Source of the DNA: Curvibacter lanceolatus ATCC 14669
GTDB taxonomy: Bacteria > Pseudomonadota > Gammaproteobacteria > Burkholderiales > Burkholderiaceae_C
DNA: 64,000 nucleotides
NCBI RefSeq assembly: GCF_000381265.1
Contig: NZ_KB906253.1
Span: 62,001 to 126,000 of the forward strand
Direction: 5' to 3'
Made by a program: the position numbers and the translations under genes. The notes under the pieces were generated by a model. It saw nothing but the letters and a program-made list of their open reading frames with translations. It made no database searches and was not told where the DNA came from. Positions within the stretch are counted from its first letter, which is position 1, and each line of letters starts with the position of its first letter. Of this stretch, positions 1-7,910 are shown piece after piece.

Positions 1-1163
1 TGAAAAAATCCCTGATCGCCCTGGCTGCGCTGAGCGCACTGACCGGCTCCATCGCCGCCCATGCCGAATCCGGCTCCAGCCTGCAGTTGTACGGCCTGAT
101 TGATGCAGGCGTGCGCAGCGACAGCGCTGCCGTCAAGTCCAGCACTGGCGCCACCGGCTCGCAAACCCAGCTCTCCTCGGGCGTGCTGAACACCTCGCGC
201 TTCGGCTTCAAGGGCACGGAAGACCTGGGCGGCGGTTTGCGCGCCAACTTCAACCTGGAGTCGGGCTTTAACACTGCCACTGGCGCCACCTCCAGCTCCA
301 GCAATATCTTTGACCGCCGCGCCATCGTGGGCCTGGAAAACCAATGGGGCCGCATCGACCTGGGCCGCAACACCACCTTCAACTACGACCTGCAAGCCGG
401 CTACATCAACGACCCGCTGGGCCAGGAGCTGACCAACAACAAGCAGTACGCCGCAGTGGCTGCCACCACGGTGAACCCCTTGGGCACCCTGGTGGGCGGC
501 AGCCTGGACACCTCGCGCCGCGACAACATGGTCAAGTACCAGAGCCCCGTGTGGGCCGGTACGTCCCTCGGCCTGGCCTACTCGTTTGGCAATGTGGCCG
601 GCTCGACCGCCGCCAACTCGTCGGTGCAGGCCATGCTGAAGTACGACGTGAACCCGGTGCAAGTGGGCGCTGCCTACGACCGCCTGCGCGACGTGGCCGG
701 CCGCAACCAGACCACCTGGACCCTGGGCGGCAACTACCTGTTCAATGGCCTGCGCGTGACCGCTGGCTACACTCAGATGCAGGCCGACGCCAGCTTTGCC
801 AACAGCAACACCTCGATCCTGACCAGCTCGAGCGCCAGCACCTCGCTGTACAAGTTCTTGAATGGCGCCAGCGCCAGCACCACCGGCCTCAAGGCCCAGG
901 TGGCTGATGTGGGCGTGACCTTCAATGTGAGTGACCTGGTGAAGGTGGTGGGCGCGTACTACAACACCAAGTACTCGGCGGACGGCCTGTCGTCCAACCG
1001 GTACGACACCTATGTGGCTCGCGCCCGCTACACCCTCAGCAAGCGCACCGATGTGTATGCCGAACTCGACTACACCAAGGCCAATGGCGTGACGGCGGCC
1101 CAGACCGCCAGCGGCAAAAGCAACAACACCGGTGTGGCCTTCGGCCTGCAGCATCGTTTCTGA
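1..1163 (+). CDS. Gram-negative porin (5' end lacks only its first base)
   Basis: General diffusion porin of the outer membrane, porin_4/OmpC-like family common in Burkholderiales. Reading from base 3 gives Lys-Lys-Ser-Leu-Ile-Ala; bases 1-2 are TG, so the ATG begins one base before the window and about 387 residues are expected. The N-terminus is a signal peptide ending near Ala-His-Ala-Glu, and the mature protein starts with the typical Ser-Leu-Gln-Leu-Tyr-Gly strand. Alternating-residue beta strands run throughout, and the chain ends in Phe (LQHRF), the BAM recognition signal of trimeric porins. A strong hairpin terminator follows about 50 bases downstream. The porin class is clear; substrate preference cannot be read from sequence. 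Confidence 0.93.
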   Translation, partial: KKSLIALAALSALTGSIAAHAESGSSLQLYGLIDAGVRSDSAAVKSSTGATGSQTQLSSGVLNTSRFGFKGTEDLGGGLRANFNLESGFNTATGATSSSSNIFDRRAIVGLENQWGRIDLGRNTTFNYDLQAGYINDPLGQELTNNKQYAAVAATTVNPLGTLVGGSLDTSRRDNMVKYQSPVWAGTSLGLAYSFGNVAGSTAANSSVQAMLKYDVNPVQVGAAYDRLRDVAGRNQTTWTLGGNYLFNGLRVTAGYTQMQADASFANSNTSILTSSSASTSLYKFLNGASASTTGLKAQVADVGVTFNVSDLVKVVGAYYNTKYSADGLSSNRYDTYVARARYTLSKRTDVYAELDYTKANGVTAAQTASGKSNNTGVAFGLQHRF

Positions 1164-1215
1164 TGCCGGGCGCGTGAGCGCCTGACACCCCAGCGGTTTT
1201 TCTCCATTGCGTTGA

Positions 1216-1247
1216 CCCCGTCACTTCAGTGTGGCGGGGTTTTTTTT
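1216..1247 (+). terminator. Rho-independent terminator of the porin gene
   Basis: A 9-bp stem (CCCCGTCAC pairing with GTGGCGGGG, one G-U wobble) with a 6-base loop is followed by eight T residues. It lies about 50 bases after the porin stop codon. Confidence 0.9.
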
Positions 1248-1344
1248 CGTGGGGGCCGCAGCGCTGGTGTGGGTGGGGGCGGGCTGGCGTGGGCTGAGGG
1301 GGGGGGCGCGTTGTCTGCCGCGCCAGCATGCGCCAGCCGCTGGC

Positions 1345-2832
1345 TCAGTGCGCGCTGCCGGGTGGGGTAGCCTGTTGCTGCCACCCGCCGCCCAGGGCGA
1401 GGAACAGGGCGACTTCATCCCGCGCAGTCTGGCCCTGGCTTTGGGCCACTTGTTGATCCAGGCGGCTCAGCGCGCCTTGCGCCTCCAGCTGGCTGAGCAA
1501 GGGTGCGCGGCCACTCTCATAAAGCCGATGGTTGTCCTGGGCCACCTGATCGGCCTGCTCGCGGGCCTGTGCCAAGCGGGCTTGCTCGTCCAGGTCATGC
1601 ACATAGTGGCTCAGGGCGGTTTCGGTTTCGCGCAGCGCGTTCAGCACCACACCGTCGAAGTGCGCCAGGGCGGCCTGGGCATCGGCTTTCGAGGCCTGCA
1701 CGCGCGCACGTGCTGCATTGTCCGGGATCTGCCAACTGATCAGCGGGCCCAGGCCCCAGCGCGCGGTGGAGGCGTTGCCCAGGTCACCCAACACCCCGCT
1801 CAGGCCCGCCGAGGCGCCCAGGTGGATGCTGGGGTAGAGCGCGGCCGTGGCCACGCCGATGCGCGCCGTGGCGGCCGCCAGTTGGCGTTCGGCCTCACGC
1901 ACATCGGGGCGGCGTTGCAGCAGGGCGGCACCGTCGCCCACCGGCAGCGGCTGTGCGAGTTTTGGCGAGGCCTCGCAATGGGTGCGCTCGCGGCTCAGGG
2001 CCTGGGGGGGCAGTCCCAGCAGGGCAGCCAGTTGGTAGTGGGCCGCATCCTGGGCCGTGGCATAAGCCGGCAGCTGGGCCTGCAAGGCCAGGGTCTGGGC
2101 CTGGGCGGCCTGCACCGCGGTGCGGGGGCTGCGGCCGGCCTCGGCCAGGCGCCGCGCCAACTCAAGCCGGCGCCGCTGCACGGCCAGGGCGGCCTCGGCG
2201 CGGTGCAACTCGCGGGTGGCCGAGCAGCCCTGCACATAGGCGCGCACGGTGGCGGCGGCCACACTCACGCGCACCACATCCAGCGCGGCCGCCGTGGCCT
2301 GCTGGCTGGCGTGGGCAGCCTCTTCGGCCCGGGCCAGCTGGCCGAACAAGTCGATCTGGTAGGAAACGCTGAAGCCCAGGTTGCCCTCGTTCATCACGGG
2401 CAGCTTTTCTTTCAGCAAGAAGGTTTCGCCGGCCTCCTGGGCGCGTTTGCCTGCGGCCTCGATGCTGGCATGAGGGCCCGCCTCGGCCTCCACCGCCTGC
2501 ACCACGGCCTGGGCGCGCTGCAGGTGGGCCCGGGCTTCGCGCAAGCCGGTGTTGGCCTGCAAGGCCTGCTGCACCAGGCTGTCCAGCGCAGGGTCGGCAT
2601 ACAGCTGCCACCAGTGATCGGGCACCGGCCCCAGTGAGACCGCCGGGCCATGAGCCTGCTCGAAGCCGGCCTGGGCCAAGGCTTGCCGTGCCACGGCCTG
2701 GTCGGCCAGCGGCGGGGTGGCCGGCAGGGGCGAACAGGCGGCCAGGGCGCTGGCGCAGGCCAGCACCAGGGCCCTCTGGCGCCAGCGTTGAGGGGTCGCG
2801 GTGGCAGCGACGGTGCCAGCTTGCCTGATCAT
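1345..2832 (-). CDS. NodT-family outer-membrane efflux lipoprotein
   Basis: TolC/OprM-like outer-membrane channel of a tripartite efflux pump, 495 residues, usual for the NodT family. The N-terminus has a lipoprotein signal with a LAAC lipobox near residue 33, so the mature protein should be lipid-anchored. Two Ala/Gln-rich coiled-coil halves, the outer-membrane-efflux repeats, follow. Its start codon overlaps the stop of the upstream HlyD gene by 4 bases (ATGA), so the two are translationally coupled. It is the last gene of a minus-strand operon with a FUSC permease, a DUF1656 protein and an HlyD adaptor, and probably carries the same aromatic-acid substrate across the outer membrane. Confidence 0.92.
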   Translation of the reverse strand: MIRQAGTVAATATPQRWRQRALVLACASALAACSPLPATPPLADQAVARQALAQAGFEQAHGPAVSLGPVPDHWWQLYADPALDSLVQQALQANTGLREARAHLQRAQAVVQAVEAEAGPHASIEAAGKRAQEAGETFLLKEKLPVMNEGNLGFSVSYQIDLFGQLARAEEAAHASQQATAAALDVVRVSVAAATVRAYVQGCSATRELHRAEAALAVQRRRLELARRLAEAGRSPRTAVQAAQAQTLALQAQLPAYATAQDAAHYQLAALLGLPPQALSRERTHCEASPKLAQPLPVGDGAALLQRRPDVREAERQLAAATARIGVATAALYPSIHLGASAGLSGVLGDLGNASTARWGLGPLISWQIPDNAARARVQASKADAQAALAHFDGVVLNALRETETALSHYVHDLDEQARLAQAREQADQVAQDNHRLYESGRAPLLSQLEAQGALSRLDQQVAQSQGQTARDEVALFLALGGGWQQQATPPGSAH

Positions 2833-3758
2833 GAGTGTCCTCCCGTGCTGGGTTCAGCCCCATGGGCGGCGGGCGCTTCATCGAGCACCGACACCGTGGC
2901 CGTGCGCCCGGCGATCAGGTGGAAGTTGGGCGGCACTTCGTCCAGCGCCACGCGCACGGGGATGCGCTGGGCCAGCCGCACCCAGTTGAAGGTGGGGTTG
3001 ACGTTGGGCAGCAGGCTGGCGCCATTGCTGCGGTCGCGGTCTTCGATGCCGGCGGCCATGCTTTGCACGTGGCCCCGCAGCCGCAGCTCGCTGCCCATGA
3101 TGCGGATCTCCACCGGCTGCTGCAGGTGGATGTGGTCGAGCTTGGTTTCTTCAAAGTAGCCGTCAACATGGAACGAGGCCCGGTCCAGCACCGACAGCAC
3201 GGGTCGGCCGGTGCTCACGTAGTCGCCTACGCGGGGCGCCCGGTCGTTCACAAAGCCATCCACCGGGCTGGTGATGCGGGTGCGGGCCAGATTGAGCCGG
3301 GCCAGGGCCAGGGCCGCCTCGGTGCTGGCCAATTGGGCCTCGGCTTGTTCCAGCCGGGCGTCACCTTGTTCCTGGCTCTCGCGCGCCACCAGGTCGCTCA
3401 GGCGGTGGTTGCGTTCGGCCTCCAGCCGGGCCTGGGCCACCACGGCACGCTGCGCGCGCCAGGCGGCCTCGGCCTGACGTACTGCCAGTTCGTGGCGTGC
3501 GCGGTCCACCACCATCAGCAGATCGCCCCGGTGCACGGCCTGGTTGTCGTGCACCAGCACCTCGGTCAGCAGACCCGACACATCGGGTGCCACTTGCACG
3601 GCGTCGGCCCGCAGGTGACCGTCGCGGGTCCAGGGGGCGTCGTTGTAATAGACCCACAGGTGTTGGCCGGTCTTGGCCGCGGCGGCAGCCATCAGCAGCG
3701 TCAGCACCACCGGGATGGTTCGGTGCTTCAGGGTGTGCAAGAGGGGCAAGGGTGTCAT
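2829..3758 (-). CDS. HlyD/EmrA-family periplasmic adaptor (AaeA-like)
   Basis: Membrane fusion protein linking an inner-membrane permease to the outer-membrane channel. The 309 residues show one N-terminal membrane anchor (about 14-34), a biotinyl-lipoyl-like half, a Glu/Ala/Arg-rich coiled-coil hairpin (about 85-150), a second lipoyl half with SPVDGFV, and a C-terminal beta-barrel region. This order and length match AaeA/EmrA adaptors that pair with FUSC permeases. It begins 4 bases after the DUF1656 gene and overlaps the NodT gene by 4 bases. The role in p-hydroxybenzoate-type efflux is inferred from the gene order. Confidence 0.9.
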   Translation of the reverse strand: MTPLPLLHTLKHRTIPVVLTLLMAAAAAKTGQHLWVYYNDAPWTRDGHLRADAVQVAPDVSGLLTEVLVHDNQAVHRGDLLMVVDRARHELAVRQAEAAWRAQRAVVAQARLEAERNHRLSDLVARESQEQGDARLEQAEAQLASTEAALALARLNLARTRITSPVDGFVNDRAPRVGDYVSTGRPVLSVLDRASFHVDGYFEETKLDHIHLQQPVEIRIMGSELRLRGHVQSMAAGIEDRDRSNGASLLPNVNPTFNWVRLAQRIPVRVALDEVPPNFHLIAGRTATVSVLDEAPAAHGAEPSTGGHS

Positions 3759-3762
3759 GGGA

Positions 3763-3972
3763 TCAGGGTCTCCACCAGATGCTGCCTTGGACGCAGGCCG
3801 ACAACACGACCACGAACAGGCAGAAGTTGAAAAGTGAGCGGTGCCATACCAGCCGGTACAAGCCCAGTCGCGCCAGCCCCAGGCGCAGCCCAGCGGTCAG
3901 GCCCAGGGCCAGCACGGCCAGCAGCAGCACGCTGGGGACAAACACCCCGTACAGGTCGATTTCGGCATTCAT
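3763..3972 (-). CDS. DUF1656 small membrane protein (AaeX-like)
   Basis: A 69-residue protein with two hydrophobic segments (about 9-33 and 45-62), the form of AaeX/DUF1656 proteins that always sit between a FUSC permease and an HlyD adaptor. The start is set at the ATG giving Met-Asn-Ala-Glu-Ile-Asp-Leu-Tyr-Gly, typical of the family. That ATG overlaps the stop of the FUSC gene by 4 bases. A longer frame upstream reads into the FUSC gene and is not supported. Its biochemical role is not established. Confidence 0.88.
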   Translation of the reverse strand: MNAEIDLYGVFVPSVLLLAVLALGLTAGLRLGLARLGLYRLVWHRSLFNFCLFVVVLSACVQGSIWWRP

Positions 3973-6023
3973 GCAGTGGGGCTCCGTGTGGGTTCGGGCG
4001 TGACCAGGGCCCGTGCGGGTGCCGGCCGGCCTGGGCACAGCGTGATGCGCAACTCGGCCAGCGCATGGCGGGCTTGCCGGGCCTGCGGGCTGTCCTGCCT
4101 GGCCAGCGTGTGCAGGGCCCGGTCGATGCGCTGGCCCAGGGCCTGTGCCGCGTGGGGGTGGGGGGTCTGGTTCAGGCGCGCCCGGTAGTGGGCGGCCACG
4201 GCCCCCAGCACCCGGCGCAAGGGTTGCCCAACCGGGCTGGCGGGCGCGCCGCTGCCTTGCAGGTCCAGCACGCTGAAGCCCACCCGCAACTCACTGAAGC
4301 CATCGGTGACCCGGTCATGGGCGCTGGCGGCCAGGCGCGGCAGCAGCAGGCTCAGGCGATCCAGCATGAGATCGCCCATGGCGCCCAGCGCGGCGTGTTC
4401 GGTCTGATGGCGGCCCCAGGCATGGCGCACCAGATCGCGCCAGAGGCTGCGCACCAGGCGGCGCAGGGCCAGGCCGGTGCCAAAGGGTCGGGTCAGCAGC
4501 GTCCACACCAGCGCGCCGAAGGCCCCCGCGATGCCGGCCAGGTTGCTGTTCACAAAGTCTGCGAAATTGGCGTCGTAGGCACCCGACAGGCCCAGAAACG
4601 AGGCGGTGCAGACGGTCAAGGTCATCGCCATGGGGGCAAAGCTGGGGCGCAAGGCCAGCGTGCCCAGGGGTAGGAAGGGCAAGGCCAGGACCAGCACCAG
4701 GGTTTCGAAATCATGGGTGGCCGGGATCACGTAGAACAGCAGCACACTGGTCAGCAGCATGCCCACGCAGGTCCAGCCAAAAAAGCCGCGTTGGGCCCGG
4801 GCCGGTTCATCCTGGGCGGCAAAGAAGCAGGCCGTGATGGAGCCCATGATCACCGCGCTGGCGCCCTGCTGCCAGCCGGTTTCGATCCACAGCAGGCACA
4901 GCACAAAGCTCAGCGCCGAGGCCGACAGGGCTGAGAACACCACCATGCCGTGGTCCACATGGCGGGCCTGGCTGTCCAGGTGCTGGCGGCGGTAGGCCGG
5001 TGCCCAGTCATCCAAGCCGGTGCGGCCATGGTTGTTGCGGGCGATGCGTTGGCGCAGTGCCAGACAGTCTTGCCACAGGCAGACCAGGGTGTGTAGCCGG
5101 GCCAGCGTGTGTTGCGTCAACACCGCCGGCCAATCAGAGCCGGCCGGGCCACTCCCATCGGGGTTTTGCCAATGGAGCCCAGTGAGGGGGGCCGCCTGGG
5201 CGTCAAGGTTTTGCATCCAGTCGGCGACCTGCGCCAGGGCTTGCTCAAGCCCCGCCGGCAGGCCTTGCGGGAGTTGGCGAAGCTCGGCCAGCGCGGCTTG
5301 CAGTGACGACAGCATGGGCAGCAGCAGGCTCAGGCGCCAGCGCAGCTCGCGGGCATGGCGCACCACGTCCACGCTGGCGGTGTCATAGGCCAATTGGCCG
5401 ATGAACTGGTCCAGGGCCAGGATGTCGGTAGCCAACTGGTGGCGGCTGGCGCCCGGCACCTGGCCAGGTTGCAAGGCTTCGGTGGCCCAGGCCGCAGCGT
5501 CGCGCAACCACACGCCCATGCGCTGGTCCAGCACCGGGGCCACCCGGCCCGGGAACACCAGGGCGGCCACCGTGCTGGCGCAGGCAATGGCCAGCAGAAT
5601 TTCCTGGGTGCGGGCCACGGCGATATTGAACACCTCGGCCGGCGAGCCCACGGCGCCAAAGGCGATCATGGGCAGCGTGTAGGCGGCCAGCATGTAGAGG
5701 TAGTTGCGGGGCGTGCGGTCCAGTTGGGACAGGTACAGCAGGCTGCCCGTCCACAGCGACACCACCGCACTGAGCAGCACCGGCTGGTTCACCAGCCAGG
5801 GCACCAGCAGCACCGCCGCGCCGGCGCCCAGCAGGGTGCCGCCAGCCCGGTAAACGCCCTTGGACCGGGTGGCGCCCGTCAGCGGGTGCGACACCACATA
5901 CACAGTGGCCATGGCCCAGTAGGGCCTGGGCATGCCCAGCGCCAGCGCGATGTACAGCGCCAGCATCGAGGCCGCAAAGGTTTTGACGGAAAACAGCCAT
6001 TCCCGCCCGCTGGGCATTGTCAT
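3969..6023 (-). CDS. FUSC-family inner-membrane transporter (AaeB-like)
   Basis: Inner-membrane permease of 684 residues, like AaeB, which exports p-hydroxybenzoate and related aromatic acids in E. coli. The layout is the FUSC duplication: an N-terminal membrane block (about 14-170), a soluble alpha-helical stretch (about 170-370), a second membrane block (about 375-510) and a C-terminal cytoplasmic part. The ATG at 6023 gives the expected N-terminus (Met-Thr-Met-Pro-Ser-Gly-Arg-Glu-Trp). It is followed with 4-base overlap or spacing by the DUF1656, HlyD and NodT genes. A LysR gene on the same strand lies 45 bases upstream. The substrate is inferred from the family only. Confidence 0.9.
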   Translation of the reverse strand: MTMPSGREWLFSVKTFAASMLALYIALALGMPRPYWAMATVYVVSHPLTGATRSKGVYRAGGTLLGAGAAVLLVPWLVNQPVLLSAVVSLWTGSLLYLSQLDRTPRNYLYMLAAYTLPMIAFGAVGSPAEVFNIAVARTQEILLAIACASTVAALVFPGRVAPVLDQRMGVWLRDAAAWATEALQPGQVPGASRHQLATDILALDQFIGQLAYDTASVDVVRHARELRWRLSLLLPMLSSLQAALAELRQLPQGLPAGLEQALAQVADWMQNLDAQAAPLTGLHWQNPDGSGPAGSDWPAVLTQHTLARLHTLVCLWQDCLALRQRIARNNHGRTGLDDWAPAYRRQHLDSQARHVDHGMVVFSALSASALSFVLCLLWIETGWQQGASAVIMGSITACFFAAQDEPARAQRGFFGWTCVGMLLTSVLLFYVIPATHDFETLVLVLALPFLPLGTLALRPSFAPMAMTLTVCTASFLGLSGAYDANFADFVNSNLAGIAGAFGALVWTLLTRPFGTGLALRRLVRSLWRDLVRHAWGRHQTEHAALGAMGDLMLDRLSLLLPRLAASAHDRVTDGFSELRVGFSVLDLQGSGAPASPVGQPLRRVLGAVAAHYRARLNQTPHPHAAQALGQRIDRALHTLARQDSPQARQARHALAELRITLCPGRPAPARALVTPEPTRSPTA

Positions 6024-6039
6024 GGGTTCTTTCGTGGGG

Positions 6040-6061
6040 CAGCGGCGTCAGCACGCCGCTG
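6040..6061. other. Perfect 9-bp hairpin between lysR and the efflux operon
   Basis: CAGCGGCGT pairs perfectly with ACGCCGCTG around a 4-base CAGC loop. It fills the 45-base gap between the LysR stop and the FUSC start. No T tract follows on the minus strand, so it is not a standard terminator. It could modulate read-through or mRNA stability between regulator and pump. Confidence 0.5.
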
Positions 6062-6068
6062 TGGCGGG

Positions 6069-7025
6069 TCAATCGGCGTTGGCGGTACAGCGGGTCAGCC
6101 AGGGGTCTTTTTCACTGTCGGGAAAAGCCTGCGCCAGGTGGTCCAGAAAGGCCTTGGTCTTGGCCGGTACATGCTCGCGCGTCGGGATCGCGGCATGGAT
6201 GCTCAGGGCCGGCAGACGCCAGTCGGTGAGCACGCTTTGCAACTCGCCGCTGGCGCAGGCCGGGGCCGCCACAAAGGACGGCAAGACCACCAGTCCCAGG
6301 CCTTGCAGCGCGGCCGAGCGGGCCGTCTCCAGCTGGGTGGTGCTGAGCGCGACTTGCGTGAAGGCCATGGCATAGCTGTCATCGGGCTGGCTGTCCCGGG
6401 CACTGGCGGGGGGGCGGCGAAAGGTCAGGTCGTGCACAAAGGGCAGGGTCACCAGTGCGTGGTTCATCAGGTCCTTGGGATGCTGCGGGCGGCCCTGGGC
6501 CTTCAGGTAGTCAGGTGAGCCGCACAGCACCAGCTGTGAGTGCGCCAGGCGCCGGGCCACAAAGTCGCCGTTCAGGGGGCGCGCATGGCTCATCACCAGG
6601 CAGACATCGAAATCTTCGTCCAGGGTTTCGGCCTGGGCGTTGGTCGTCAGCTCGATCGTCACCTTGGGGTGGATTTGTTTGAAGCTGCGGATGAGTCGCA
6701 CCAGCTCGTAGGTGGCCAGCGAGGGCGGCGCCAGCACCTTGAGTCGGCCTCCCACCCGCTGCGTGGCCGACTGCACGGAGGCCTCGGCTTCTTCGATGTC
6801 GGCCAGGATGCGGCGCACCTGGTCGAGGTAGATGCGGCCGGCCTCGGTCAGCACCAGTTTGCGGGAGGTGGATCGGTTGAGCAGGCGCGCCGAAAGATGG
6901 GTTTCCAGGTCAGAGATCAGGCGGGTGACCACGGGCGGCGACATGTCGAGGGTACGGGCCGCCGAGGCAAAGCCTTGGCAGTCGACCACGCGGCAGAAGA
7001 CCTGCATGCTGAGCAGACGATTCAT
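6069..7025 (-). CDS. LysR-type regulator of the efflux operon
   Basis: 318-residue LysR-type regulator. The N-terminal winged HTH (about 1-60, with SAARTLDMSPPVVTRLISDLE) belongs to the AaeR/CrgA-like subgroup, followed by a linker helix and a two-lobed effector-binding domain (about 90-295). It lies just upstream of and in the same direction as the FUSC-DUF1656-HlyD-NodT genes. In E. coli, aaeR is divergent from aaeXAB, so here regulator and pump may be co-transcribed and autoregulated. Control by an aromatic acid is inference. Confidence 0.88.
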   Translation of the reverse strand: MNRLLSMQVFCRVVDCQGFASAARTLDMSPPVVTRLISDLETHLSARLLNRSTSRKLVLTEAGRIYLDQVRRILADIEEAEASVQSATQRVGGRLKVLAPPSLATYELVRLIRSFKQIHPKVTIELTTNAQAETLDEDFDVCLVMSHARPLNGDFVARRLAHSQLVLCGSPDYLKAQGRPQHPKDLMNHALVTLPFVHDLTFRRPPASARDSQPDDSYAMAFTQVALSTTQLETARSAALQGLGLVVLPSFVAAPACASGELQSVLTDWRLPALSIHAAIPTREHVPAKTKAFLDHLAQAFPDSEKDPWLTRCTANAD

Positions 7026-7212
7026 GAGGCGAGCGTTGGATGGGGCGGGCTGGGGTTCTGGCGCCCAAGTCTCAAGACCACAGTGGGCGGGATGGGCGCA
7101 GCGCTCGTCTCCGGCCCAGAGCCGGATGGAGCGCGTGGCCGAAGTTTAGAGAGATCGACTGATCAGAAAAACGGCTTTCCAGGCAATTGGCTATTCCTAA
7201 AATGGCAACAAA

Positions 7213-7239
7213 AGACATTTTGAAAATTAATTAATGTCT
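7213..7239. promoter_or_regulatory. AT-rich dyad upstream of the lysR/efflux operon
   Basis: The 312-base gap 7026-7337 holds no gene. Its most AT-rich part carries the inverted repeat AGACATT-N13-AATGTCT, with ATTAATTAAT inside the spacer. It lies about 190 bases before the lysR start and about 100 bases past the end of the DUF2267 gene. It may be the operon's operator/promoter region. The arm spacing does not give an exact T-N11-A motif. Confidence 0.4.
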
Positions 7240-7337
7240 ATTTTGGCAATTGAATGGGGTGGCTGAAGCGTATCCAGACCATGCCTTTCACTCCCTCGGT
7301 GGGCGTGGGGTGCGAGCAGTTCGACCTGTGGCCCGGC

Positions 7338-7769
7338 TCAACAGGAAGACTGATAGCCCCAATAGGCTTGTGCAGCCGGCGCCAGCTTGCTCATGGCGCG
7401 CTGGTGCACCTCGGGGTCCATGTTCTTTCGGAGGGCTTCAGCCACGGCCCGGATGGCGTGAGGCGGCGCAAAGTTGTGTTGCCGCCGCACGGAGCGCACT
7501 TCGTCGAGCATTTCCTCCGGCGTGCCAAACGAGCGCACCGGCTGGCTCACATCCCAGTGCTCCACAAAGAGGGCACGCAGCACCGGCGGCAAGGCGTCGG
7601 CAAACGCCAACGCTTGCTCTACCGGCAAGCGGCTGCGAAAGGTGTGCAGCACACCGATGACCATGTTCCAGCTCATGTTGGTGGTGGCCAAGCCGGCGCA
7701 GTCGCGCGCATCGATCATGAACTGCTCGAACTGGCGCGAGGCATTCTGGTATTCGAACGGCATGGGCAT
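7338..7769 (-). CDS. DUF2267 domain protein
   Basis: 143-residue cytoplasmic protein that matches the DUF2267 family along its whole length: a four-helix pattern with FRSRLPVEQALAFADALPP and LRALFVEHWD. Members are often compared with RsbU/stress-associated proteins, but no activity is firmly known. Two in-frame ATGs lie 6 bases apart at the start (Met-Pro-Met-Pro-Phe-Glu-Tyr); the first was used. It stands alone between the efflux operon and a chemoreceptor gene, both on the same strand. Confidence 0.8.
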   Translation of the reverse strand: MPMPFEYQNASRQFEQFMIDARDCAGLATTNMSWNMVIGVLHTFRSRLPVEQALAFADALPPVLRALFVEHWDVSQPVRSFGTPEEMLDEVRSVRRQHNFAPPHAIRAVAEALRKNMDPEVHQRAMSKLAPAAQAYWGYQSSC

Positions 7770-7910
7770 GGGTGGCGGCTCTCAGGGGCCTCTCTGGGGC
7801 GATAGACAGCGATAGACAGCGATGGGTGGCGAGCGTTTTACCATGTCGCCCGCCTCGCCTCCGCCGCTCCCTGGAGCGCTGCGGCACTCAGCCCAAGACC
7901 GCCGTCCGGC

